DNA of 6,284 bases from Acidimicrobiia bacterium (GCA_025923175.1 JAICGL010000262.1:1-6284); one strand, 5' to 3'. Counted from the first letter of the stretch, positions 1-5,820 are shown. Notes: generated by a model from the sequence alone, not told the origin. A program made the numbers and translations.

Positions 1-400
1 CGAGGCGGTCCAGCGCCTCGCTCCACTCGATGTCCTCCCAGTCGTCGGATCCGGGCTTGCGGACCTTGGGCCGCAGCACCCGGTTCTGGTTGACGGCCAG
101 CTGCAGCGTCGACGCGCCCTTGGGGCACAGCGTCCCGCCGTTGATGGGGCTGTCCGGGTCGCCCTCGATGTGTACCAGTGTCGGCTTGACGTTGAGGGAA
201 TTACTGCCGGCCCGGTAGGCGATCATCGAGCAACCGACGGCGCAGTAAGGGCAGATCGTGCGCACTTCCGTGGCGCGCGAGATCTTCAGCTGCGACGTCT
301 CGGCGTAGGCCGGCGACAGGTCGAGCCCGAAGCTCCCCCATGCCACCGCGACACCACCGGCCGCCGACGCCTTGAAGAAGTCTCGACGGGTGATCTCCAA
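1..400 (-). CDS. fdnG: Formate dehydrogenase-N/O type alpha (catalytic) subunit, N-terminal part
   Basis: Partial gene; about 133 codons are visible and the rest lies beyond the left edge. The family is the molybdenum/tungsten bis-MGD formate dehydrogenase catalytic subunit, which oxidises formate to CO2 and passes electrons through Fe-S clusters to a membrane partner. The N-terminus carries a Tat signal (T-R-R-D-F-F-K, residues 4-10, then an Ala/Gly/Val-rich stretch ending near A-Y-A at 31-33), so the enzyme should be exported folded with its cofactor. The [4Fe-4S] ligands are visible: C50-P-Y-C53-A-V-G-C57 and C92 in L-C-P-K-G. The segments H-I-E-G-D-P (77-82) and R-K-P-G-S-D-D-W (113-120) match the FdnG/FdoG type closely. 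No ATG or GTG lies in frame near the Tat signal, so TTG at 400-398 is chosen as start. The selenocysteine/cysteine site and the partner subunit genes are outside the window. The family call is firm; the exact subtype and symbol less so. Confidence 0.9.
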   Translation of the reverse strand, partial: MEITRRDFFKASAAGGVAVAWGSFGLDLSPAYAETSQLKISRATEVRTICPYCAVGCSMIAYRAGSNSLNVKPTLVHIEGDPDSPINGGTLCPKGASTLQLAVNQNRVLRPKVRKPGSDDWEDIEWSEALDRL

Positions 401-413
401 AACCCTCGCCCCC
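401..413 (-). promoter_or_regulatory. Ribosome binding region that supports the TTG start of the formate dehydrogenase gene
   Basis: Read on the minus strand, the 13 bases before TTG are GGGGGCGAGGGTT. Either GAGGG (2 nt from the start, tight) or the G-run (8 nt from the start) could pair with the anti-Shine-Dalgarno end of 16S rRNA. The purine-rich block is the main reason for preferring this TTG, because no ATG or GTG is available in frame. A TAG in another frame ends immediately upstream at 414. Confidence 0.45.
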
Positions 414-545
414 CTAGTTCTCGCGGCGCGCCAGGCGCGCGCCGGCCCCGAACGCCAGCAGGATAAGCCACGGCTGACGGTCGGTAAAACGATGCCATTC
501 CCAGGGATCGGCGAACGGTTCAGGACATGCGTTGAGTGGCTGAAT

Positions 546-555
546 CTCAGCTGAG
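546..555. repeat. Perfect 10-bp palindrome CTCAGCTGAG
   Basis: Perfect self-complementary decamer in the gap between the delta-60 and formate dehydrogenase genes. It lies about 145 bp upstream of the formate dehydrogenase start. It may be an operator half or chance; nothing in the sequence decides. Confidence 0.4.
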
Positions 556-561
556 TAAGCG

Positions 562-576
562 TTCGCGAGGCGCGAA
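562..576. repeat. Inverted repeat TTCGCG-N3-CGCGAA, possible stem-loop
   Basis: Six-base perfect arms around a 3-base loop. In RNA from either strand it would form a short, stable hairpin. It sits 30-44 bp past the stop of the delta-60 gene in the direction of transcription. No T-run follows on the minus strand, so it is at best a U-tract-less terminator or mRNA 3'-end stabiliser. A protein-binding site is the alternative. Confidence 0.45.
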
Positions 577-581
577 AACCG

Positions 582-609
582 CCGTAAACGGTAGTAACGC
601 TGTAACTAC
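582..609. repeat. Two abutting dyads overlapping the delta-60 stop codon
   Basis: Positions 582-591 form CCGT-AA-ACGG, a perfect dyad. Positions 591-609 read, on the minus strand, GTAGTTACAGCGTTACTAC, in which 7 of the 8 outer base pairs match. The second dyad includes the TAG stop of the delta-60 gene (606-608). Together they could fold at the 3' end of that mRNA, or serve as binding sites for the formate dehydrogenase promoter. Function is unknown. Confidence 0.4.
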
Positions 610-2861
610 ACCGCGGGAAAGCGAGCGACGCCGGCGGAAACAGTGGCGGCGACGACCTGAAAATCGCCACCAGCAATTACCGAGCCCGCGGACGCCCACA
701 ATGTCCAGACACCGTGCGATCCGCTGACCGCCGGCGCCCAGGCCTTGAGGGCACCGGTCGCGGCGTCGAAGGCGGCCAGATGGTGGCGGATGTGCTCTCC
801 TGCGATGTTGCTGCCGGTGATGATGTCGAAGTGGCCGCCGGCGTAGACGGTCGGCCCGTCGACGGCCAGAGCCACCACGTCGCCGTCGGCCGTGCCCTCC
901 CACTGCTTGGCGCCGGTCGCGGCGTTGAACGACACGACCCGGTTGCCGCCGTCCGTCGACAGGCCGGCCATGGTGACGAACACCTGCGAGCCGACTGCTT
1001 CGAGGCGGCGGAGCGGGGCAGTGACGGCGGGATTCCAGGCGGTGAGGGACCCGGTCGAGGCCGACACGGCGGCGAGGTTCTTGCGAGTCGAGCCCTTGAC
1101 GGTCGAGAAGGCGCCACCCAGGTAGATCGTCTTGGCGTCCGGGGAGGCGGCGATAGCCCACACCACGTTGGAGACATTGGGGTTCCACGACGACAGCGAT
1201 CCAGTGTCGGCGCTGACGGCGGCGGCGCGCCGGCGGGTCGAGCCGCTGACGGTCGAGAAGGCGCCGCCGAAGTACAGCTTGGTCCCGGCGAAGGCGAGCG
1301 CTTTCACCTCGGCGCTGGCCTTCGGGGCCCAGCCGTCGGCGACGGCTCCGGTGGCCGCGTTGAGCTTGGCGAGCCGGTACCGGACCTGGCCGTTGACCTT
1401 CTTGAACAGCCCGCCGATGTAGAGGGTCGTTTCGTCGGCGGAGGACACGATGGCCCGCACGGTGTTGTCGGTGTTGGCCACGAAGTCGGGCACGAGGGCG
1501 CCGGTGGCGGCGTCGAACGCTGCCATGTTGGTGCGGGCGGTGCCGTTGACCGTGGCGAACGTGCCGCCTGCGAAGACAACCTCCGGCGAGGACGCCACGG
1601 CCATGGCCGGCATGGCGGCGTTGGGATCCCAGGCGTCGACCGCCCCGGCACCGGCGGTCGCCACGGCTCCGAGGTAGTTGCGCTTCACGCCACCGAGCCT
1701 GGTGAAGGCGCCGGCGGCGAAGAGCCTCGACCCGTCGGCCGAGAGAGACAGCGCCGAGACGTCGGCGTCGGCCACCGGTTTCCAGGTGCCGTCGAGGGCC
1801 CCGCTGCCGGTGGCGGACACCAGCGCGAGGCGGCTGCGGGCGCTGGCACCGATGTTGGCGAAGGCTCCGCCGACGAACACCCTGGTGCCGTCGGCGCTCA
1901 GGCGCAGGGTGTGCACGATGCCGTCGGCCGACGGCGCCCAGGTCGTATCGAGCGCGCCGGTGGCGGCATTCACCGCCGCCAGGCGGTTCCGGGGTGTGGC
2001 TCCGATCGCGGTGAAGCCCCCGCCGAGCAGGAGCCGGCCTGACGATGTGAGCACCATGGCCTCCACCCCGCCGGCCGACGGCGAGGGGTTGAACGCTGTA
2101 TCGAGGGCACCGGTCGCGGCGTTGAGGGCGGCGAGGCCGGTGCGGGCCGCCCCGGCCATCCTGGTGAAGAAGCCGCCGGCGAACAGCCGGGTGCCGTCGG
2201 GCGAGGTAACCAGGGTCATCACGGAACCGACCGTCACCGTGGCGGCGGCGCCGGCGCCGCTGGTCGCGCCGGTACCGGAACCGGGATTGAACTCCGCGAT
2301 CGGGCTGCCGGTGGAGGTCACCGCGGCGATGCCGGCCCGAGGAATGTCACGCACGGTCGAGAAGTCGCCGCCGATGTAGACGGTGTCGGAGGTCGGTGCG
2401 AGCGCGATGGCCCGGATCGGCTTGTCGGTGCCGGGATTCCAGCCGCCGACCCTCCACGTACCCGGGGTGACGTCGGGCACGATGCGGGCGCCGTTGTGGC
2501 GCGACTTGTCGCCGACCCGGGTGAAGTCGCCGCCGATGTAGAAGCCGCCCTCGCGGTCGGGCACGGCGGTGAGGACGATGCCGTTGATCTTGGGGAACGC
2601 CTGCGCCCACACGCCGGTGGACAGGTCAAGCGCGACGCCGAATCCGGTGTTGGGGCCGGCCTGGGTGAACGAGCCGCCGACGTAGATGCGGTTGCCGACC
2701 TGCCGCACGGCGTGGACGGTGCCGTTGGTGACCCACGACTCGGCGGGGACGGCGGCCGGGTCGGCGGACGCCGGCGCATCGACGGCGGCGAGAGCGGCAC
2801 GGAGGCCCAACCCGGCCGATGCGGCGATGAGCCGGCGAGCGCGACGGCGTGCAGCGTTCAT
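606..2861 (-). CDS. Secreted protein of 14 delta-60-type (DUF5122-like) beta-propeller repeats
   Basis: A 751-residue protein of unknown function. The N-terminus has an Arg-rich n-region (residues 5-10), an Ala/Leu core and a likely cleavage after A-S-A at 31-33, so it should be exported; one Arg (R21) interrupts the core. From about residue 45 to the end the protein consists of repeats of about 50 residues with the core [VIL][FY].GG.F..[VI].G...R..LAA[VF]NAATGALD..W.P. I count anchors near residues 59, 107, 161, 226, 277, 328, 380, 429, 480, 529, 579, 627, 672 and 728. This is the delta-60/DUF5122 pattern, expected to fold as propeller blades. The unit at 627 has lost the GG-F core. A Gly/Ala/Thr-rich insertion lies at about 193-212. 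No cysteine, catalytic domain, LPxTG or C-terminal membrane segment is seen. ATG at 2861 is chosen because it starts the signal peptide and follows GGGAGG by 4 nt; an upstream in-frame ATG at 2975 would add an unlikely 38 residues. It is transcribed away from the GYWL-repeat gene. Confidence 0.88.
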   Translation of the reverse strand: MNAARRRARRLIAASAGLGLRAALAAVDAPASADPAAVPAESWVTNGTVHAVRQVGNRIYVGGSFTQAGPNTGFGVALDLSTGVWAQAFPKINGIVLTAVPDREGGFYIGGDFTRVGDKSRHNGARIVPDVTPGTWRVGGWNPGTDKPIRAIALAPTSDTVYIGGDFSTVRDIPRAGIAAVTSTGSPIAEFNPGSGTGATSGAGAAATVTVGSVMTLVTSPDGTRLFAGGFFTRMAGAARTGLAALNAATGALDTAFNPSPSAGGVEAMVLTSSGRLLLGGGFTAIGATPRNRLAAVNAATGALDTTWAPSADGIVHTLRLSADGTRVFVGGAFANIGASARSRLALVSATGSGALDGTWKPVADADVSALSLSADGSRLFAAGAFTRLGGVKRNYLGAVATAGAGAVDAWDPNAAMPAMAVASSPEVVFAGGTFATVNGTARTNMAAFDAATGALVPDFVANTDNTVRAIVSSADETTLYIGGLFKKVNGQVRYRLAKLNAATGAVADGWAPKASAEVKALAFAGTKLYFGGAFSTVSGSTRRRAAAVSADTGSLSSWNPNVSNVVWAIAASPDAKTIYLGGAFSTVKGSTRKNLAAVSASTGSLTAWNPAVTAPLRRLEAVGSQVFVTMAGLSTDGGNRVVSFNAATGAKQWEGTADGDVVALAVDGPTVYAGGHFDIITGSNIAGEHIRHHLAAFDAATGALKAWAPAVSGSHGVWTLWASAGSVIAGGDFQVVAATVSAGVARFPAV

Positions 2862-2865
2862 GGAG

Positions 2866-2871
2866 CCTCCC
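2866..2871 (-). promoter_or_regulatory. Shine-Dalgarno GGGAGG for the delta-60 repeat gene
   Basis: On the minus strand GGGAGG is followed by CTCC and then ATG at 2861. This strong purine block fixes the start at the signal peptide rather than at the upstream in-frame ATG at 2975. Confidence 0.7.
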
Positions 2872-2908
2872 AGCCCGGGCGCGGTCGAGGGGAGCGCCCG
2901 GCCACACC

Positions 2909-2922
2909 TGGTCAACGGACCA
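2909..2922. repeat. Perfect inverted repeat TGGTC-AACG-GACCA, candidate operator
   Basis: Perfect 5-bp arms around 4 bases, about 48 bp upstream of the delta-60 gene start. It overlaps the sequence GGACCAAAGG, whose core resembles the GGACAAAGG at 2959-2967. A position close to the start would suit repression of the minus-strand gene, if a protein binds here. Confidence 0.45.
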
Positions 2923-2958
2923 AAGGGACACTTGTGACGCAACCCGCCCACGCACTTC

Positions 2959-2997
2959 GGACAAAGGTCCCGCAATAGTGCAGAGCTTTACGGGACC
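2959..2997. repeat. GGAC-N4-GTCC dyad nested in GGTCCCG-N18-CGGGACC
   Basis: GGAC-AAAG-GTCC spans 2959-2970. Its right half is part of GGTCCCG (2966-2972), which is repeated as the exact inverted CGGGACC at 2991-2997, 18 bases further on. The two GGTCCC-type elements are about 25 bp centre to centre and flank an AT-richer stretch. This spacing would allow a dimeric regulator to bind on either side of a promoter core. The binding protein is unknown. Confidence 0.5.
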
Positions 2998-3010
2998 GGC
3001 GTCATCGGCT

Positions 3011-3033
3011 CCCGTGCGGGACGGTTGCGACCG
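3011..3033. repeat. Two adjacent dyads just upstream of the GYWL-repeat gene
   Basis: CCCG-TG-CGGG (3011-3020) and CGGT-TGCG-ACCG (3022-3033) are both perfect and end 11 bp before the ATG at 3045. They occupy the place where a Shine-Dalgarno sequence would be expected. In mRNA they could fold and influence translation, or they may be chance in GC-rich DNA. Confidence 0.35.
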
Positions 3034-3044
3034 ATCCGTGCACC

Positions 3045-4958
3045 ATGCGTTTCTTGGCGCGCCGTGTGGGCGCTTCTTCCATCCTGGCCGGAATCCTTCT
3101 CGCCGGTGGCGTCGCCACCCCGGCGGGGGCAGTGACCTACTCCATCAACGTCGCCCAGTCGGCGCCGTCCCCGGCGCGGGCAGGCACCTCCCAGGTGGTC
3201 AGCGCGACGGTCATGGCCGACGGCGCCCCGGCTCCCGACGGCACGCTCGTCCACTTCAGCGTGGCCCGCAACCGAGGCGAGTTCACCATCGAGGAATACG
3301 ACATCCTCACGAGCGCCGGCATCAACAACGTCGCGGCGCACGGCGCCGACGGATACTGGCTCGTCGACGCCGCCGGGAACGTCTTCGACTATGGCTCGGC
3401 TGAGTGGCATGGCAGCCTGCTGAGCAAGTACGGCCTGTGGGATTGGACCGTGGGCATCGCGCCGACGCCGAGCGGGAACGGCTACTGGCTGGCGACGTAC
3501 GACGGAAAGGTGTACCCGTTCGGTGACGCGCCTGAGGGCGTGGTCGACTACGGCCCCTTCGACGAAGACTGGGCCTCAGGGCTCGTGCCGGCCGCCGACG
3601 GCGTGGGCTACCGGCTGGTGACCGCCCGGGGCCGCACGCTCCCGTCGGCTGCCGCTCTCAACAACACCACCCCCGCCGGCGGTCTGCTCTTCGACGACGC
3701 CCCCGTCATCGGAGCGGCGTCCACGCCGAATGGACAGGGTTACTACCTCTTCAACCAGCTCGGGCGGGTCGCCGCCTTCGGCAGCGCGCCCTTCCTCGGC
3801 CAGGTGACCAACCTGGAGGCGGGCCACATCATCACCGCCATCGCACCGACGCCGACCGGGTTGGGCTACACCGTCATGGCCGACGACAGCACCCTCTGGT
3901 TCTACGGTGACGCGAAGATCTACGGCACCCCCAAGACGTTCGATCCGAACAGCTTCTATACCGGCATTCTCCCGACGTCCGCCGGCTACCGACTCGTCAC
4001 CTATCAGGGCCGGGTCCACGCATTCGGCAACGCCCAGAACAAGGGCTCGCTCTGGGACGTCCCGACCAAGGACGGCAAGGCTGTGTTCGGCTACACCTCG
4101 GTGGCGCCGGGATCGACGACCGTGACCGCGCTGGGCCCGCCGTCGATGGGGGGCGCCGCGATGGGCAGCGTCACCACGGAGTGGACGCCGGCCGACGGCT
4201 ACTGGATGCTCTCGGCCGACGGGTCCGTCTATCCCTTCGGTGGCGCCGTCAACCTCGGTGACGCCAAGCCACACCTCGGCGGCCGCCAGGCCGTCGACCT
4301 CGAGCCGACGCCCGACTATGGCGGCTACTGGATCATCGACGACAGCGGCCGCGTCTTCAGTTTCGGCAATGCGAAGGGCAGCCTGGGCAACGCCGACGCC
4401 GGAGCGCTGCGTCCCGGCGAGAAGGTGACGAGCCTCTCCTCGACGCCAACCGGTGATGGGTACTGGATCTTCACCTCGCACGGCCGCGTGTTCGCCAAGG
4501 GCGACGCCACCCACTTCGGCGACATGGCCGGCACCACCCTCAACGGACCGGTGCTCGACTCCATCCCGACGCCGTCCGGCGAGGGCTACTACATGGTCGG
4601 CAGCGACGGCGGGATCTTCGCGTTCGGCGACGCCGAGTTCGCCGGCTCCATGGGCGGCAAGAAGCTCAACGCTCCCGTCCAGTCACTCGTGCCCGACCCC
4701 GACGGCGCCGGCTACTGGCTCGTCGCCTCCGACGGCGGCATCTTCGCCTTCGACGCCGACTTCCACGGCTCGATGGGCGGCACGAAGCTCAACAAGCCGG
4801 TAACGGGGATGGTCGCCTTCGGCAACGCCTACCTGATGGTCGGCGAGGACGGCGGCATCTTCAACTTCTCCGACCGCCCCTTCTACGGCTCCCTCGGCGG
4901 CAACCCCCCGAAGTCGCCGATCGTCTCGGTGGCGATCCTCGACCCCTTCGGGATCTAG
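3045..4958 (+). CDS. Secreted protein with short Ig-like N-terminus and 12 'GYWL' propeller-like repeats
   Basis: A 637-residue protein of unknown function. The signal peptide is clear: M-R-F-L-A-R-R, a hydrophobic core (about 9-24) and probable cleavage after A-G-A at 27-29. Residues about 31-95 resemble one bacterial Ig-like (invasin-type) domain that looks shortened. From about 100 to the end come units of about 43 residues with the pattern GYW[LIM]...DG.VF.FG.A...GS, then P[VI]..[IL].PTP.G.GYW. I count anchors near residues 103, 146, 188, 232, 274, 315, 385, 427, 472, 514, 557 and 595; the unit at 188 is degenerate, and the 315-385 gap holds about 28 extra residues. C-terminal units (514, 557, 595: SDGGIFAFGD-like) are the most regular. 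Such repeats recur in secreted actinobacterial proteins and probably form propeller blades; I know of no characterised member. No cysteine, sortase signal or C-terminal membrane segment is seen. The in-frame region upstream is closed by TAG at 2976-2978 and has no other start; no clear Shine-Dalgarno precedes the ATG. Confidence 0.87.
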   Translation: MRFLARRVGASSILAGILLAGGVATPAGAVTYSINVAQSAPSPARAGTSQVVSATVMADGAPAPDGTLVHFSVARNRGEFTIEEYDILTSAGINNVAAHGADGYWLVDAAGNVFDYGSAEWHGSLLSKYGLWDWTVGIAPTPSGNGYWLATYDGKVYPFGDAPEGVVDYGPFDEDWASGLVPAADGVGYRLVTARGRTLPSAAALNNTTPAGGLLFDDAPVIGAASTPNGQGYYLFNQLGRVAAFGSAPFLGQVTNLEAGHIITAIAPTPTGLGYTVMADDSTLWFYGDAKIYGTPKTFDPNSFYTGILPTSAGYRLVTYQGRVHAFGNAQNKGSLWDVPTKDGKAVFGYTSVAPGSTTVTALGPPSMGGAAMGSVTTEWTPADGYWMLSADGSVYPFGGAVNLGDAKPHLGGRQAVDLEPTPDYGGYWIIDDSGRVFSFGNAKGSLGNADAGALRPGEKVTSLSSTPTGDGYWIFTSHGRVFAKGDATHFGDMAGTTLNGPVLDSIPTPSGEGYYMVGSDGGIFAFGDAEFAGSMGGKKLNAPVQSLVPDPDGAGYWLVASDGGIFAFDADFHGSMGGTKLNKPVTGMVAFGNAYLMVGEDGGIFNFSDRPFYGSLGGNPPKSPIVSVAILDPFGI

Positions 4959-4968
4959 GACACCTCTC

Positions 4969-5820
4969 CTACCAGCCGACGAGGCGGGCGACGGCGCCGT
5001 AGTCGCGGTCGTCGCCGAAGCGGGCGATCGCGTCGTCGAGGCGGGCCCGGGCGAGGGAGAGCTCCGGAAGGTCCAGGCCGTATTCGGCGGCGACCTCGGC
5101 GGCGATGCGGAGGTCCTTGGCCATGTGGGTGATGCGGAAGCCGGGCTCGAAGTCGCCCCGGAGGACTTTGCGGGGGAACAGGTTGGCCAGCTGCCAGTTG
5201 GCCCCGGTCCCGTCGCTGACGCCCGCGACGACGAGCGCCGGATCGACCCCCGCCTCGCGAGCCAGGGCCAGGGCCTCGGCGGTGGCGGCGGCGTTCACGG
5301 CGCCGAGGAAGTTATTGGCCAGCTTCACGGCCAGGCCTGACCCCACAGCTCCGCAGTGGCGGACCCGGTCGGCCTGGCCCAGCACTTCGAGGACGGGCCG
5401 AGCCCGTTCGATCGCCGCCGCGTCGCCGCCGACCCAGATGGCCAGCGTGCCGGCCTCGGCTCCCACCGGCCCGCCGGAGACCGGGCAGTCGAGGTAGTCC
5501 ACGCCGGCATCGGCGCAGCGGGCGGCCAGGTCGCGGGCGGTGACGGGTGAGATGGTGGACATCTCGACGATCGCCGTCCCGGCGGCAGCCGTCTTCAGTA
5601 CGGAATCGACGACGGCGGTGACCTCGGGGCTGTCGGGCACGATGGAGCAGACGACTTCGGCGCCGTCGGCGGCCTCCTCCGGGGAGCCGACCACCCGCCA
5701 GCCCGTATCGGCCAGCCGGGCGGGATCCCGGGACGAGACCGTCACGTCGTGGCCCGCCTCGATCAGCCGGCGCACCATCGGCGCTCCCATCAGACCTGCT
5801 CCCACGAACCCCACCCGCAT
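4969..5820 (-). CDS. 3-hydroxyisobutyrate dehydrogenase-family NAD(P)-dependent reductase
   Basis: A complete 283-residue cytoplasmic beta-hydroxyacid dehydrogenase, normal length for the family. Members oxidise or reduce small beta-hydroxy acids such as 3-hydroxyisobutyrate or tartronate semialdehyde with NAD(P)H. The Rossmann loop is G-F-V-G-A-G-L-M-G-A-P-M (residues 4-15). The substrate-binding motif D-C-P-V-S-G-G-P (111-118) is intact. The catalytic lysine is K166 in G-S-G-L-A-V-K-L-A-N-N, with conserved N170, and K-D-L (235-237) matches the cofactor/active-site segment of the second domain. S30-R31 after the second beta strand could suit NADP, but this is not decisive. ATG at 5820 follows GGGAGG by 5 nt on the minus strand. 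The stop lies 10 bp from that of the converging secreted-protein gene. No valine-degradation or glyoxylate genes are in view, so the substrate cannot be set from context; glyoxylate/succinic semialdehyde reductase is an alternative. Confidence 0.9.
   Translation of the reverse strand: MRVGFVGAGLMGAPMVRRLIEAGHDVTVSSRDPARLADTGWRVVGSPEEAADGAEVVCSIVPDSPEVTAVVDSVLKTAAAGTAIVEMSTISPVTARDLAARCADAGVDYLDCPVSGGPVGAEAGTLAIWVGGDAAAIERARPVLEVLGQADRVRHCGAVGSGLAVKLANNFLGAVNAAATAEALALAREAGVDPALVVAGVSDGTGANWQLANLFPRKVLRGDFEPGFRITHMAKDLRIAAEVAAEYGLDLPELSLARARLDDAIARFGDDRDYGAVARLVGW

Larger units (their letters stand above)
401..605. other. 205-bp gap between the delta-60 gene and the formate dehydrogenase gene
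   Basis: Both flanking genes are on the minus strand. The part next to the delta-60 stop (about 540-610) is clearly less GC-rich than the genes and holds four inverted repeats, listed separately. None is followed by a clear T-run in the minus direction, so there is no classical intrinsic terminator. The part nearer formate dehydrogenase (about 414-545, minus) stays open in the delta-60 frame after its TAG and would encode a Trp-rich peptide with a short hydrophobic stretch, but it has no ATG, GTG or TTG start. I cannot point to a convincing -35/-10 pair. The gap length suggests formate dehydrogenase has its own promoter here, which is inference. Confidence 0.5.
2862..3044. promoter_or_regulatory. 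Divergent control region for the two secreted repeat-protein genes
   Basis: A 183-bp region between two divergent starts, so promoters for both genes should lie here. It is rich in dyads: TGGTC-N4-GACCA, GGAC-N4-GTCC, GGTCCCG-N18-CGGGACC, CCCG-N2-CGGG and CGGT-N4-ACCG (each listed or discussed separately). The least GC-rich stretch, at 2973-2990, lies between the two GGTCCC/GGGACC arms, where a promoter core could sit. I do not see a convincing -35/-10 pair on either strand. A shared regulator acting on both genes is inference from the divergent layout and the symmetrical sites. Confidence 0.6.

Noticed and set aside
582..609. Intrinsic terminator for the delta-60 gene
   Set aside because: The stems are short or imperfect and only a TTTT (minus, about 575-578) follows, embedded in the next hairpin. 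I kept it as inverted repeats of unknown role.
714..2042. 442-codon open frame on the plus strand, antisense to the delta-60 gene
   Set aside because: It is an artefact of the GC-rich repeat-coding strand opposite. Its product is a monotonous Gly/Arg/Val/Ala/Asp sequence with no domain, while the minus frame gives a clear signal peptide and repeat family.
600..2861. CRISPR-like or satellite repeat array
   Set aside because: The repeated DNA in this stretch has a 150-bp-type period that follows the protein repeat and keeps the reading frame. There are no short identical repeats with unique spacers.
2910..2915. TTGACC on the minus strand as a -35 element
   Set aside because: No TAnnnT-like -10 element is found at 16-19 bp downstream, where the sequence is almost entirely G and C.
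2862..2975. N-terminal extension of the delta-60 protein from ATG at 2975
   Set aside because: The extra 38 residues, including C-P-K-C and several more Cys, would bury the signal peptide. The ATG at 2861 has a strong GGGAGG before it. The extension also runs through the dyad-rich intergenic region.
3576..4514. 312-codon open frame on the minus strand, antisense to the GYWL-repeat gene
   Set aside because: It is a shadow frame rich in Arg, Gly, Val and Ala with no recognisable motif. The plus strand gives regular repeats over the same stretch.
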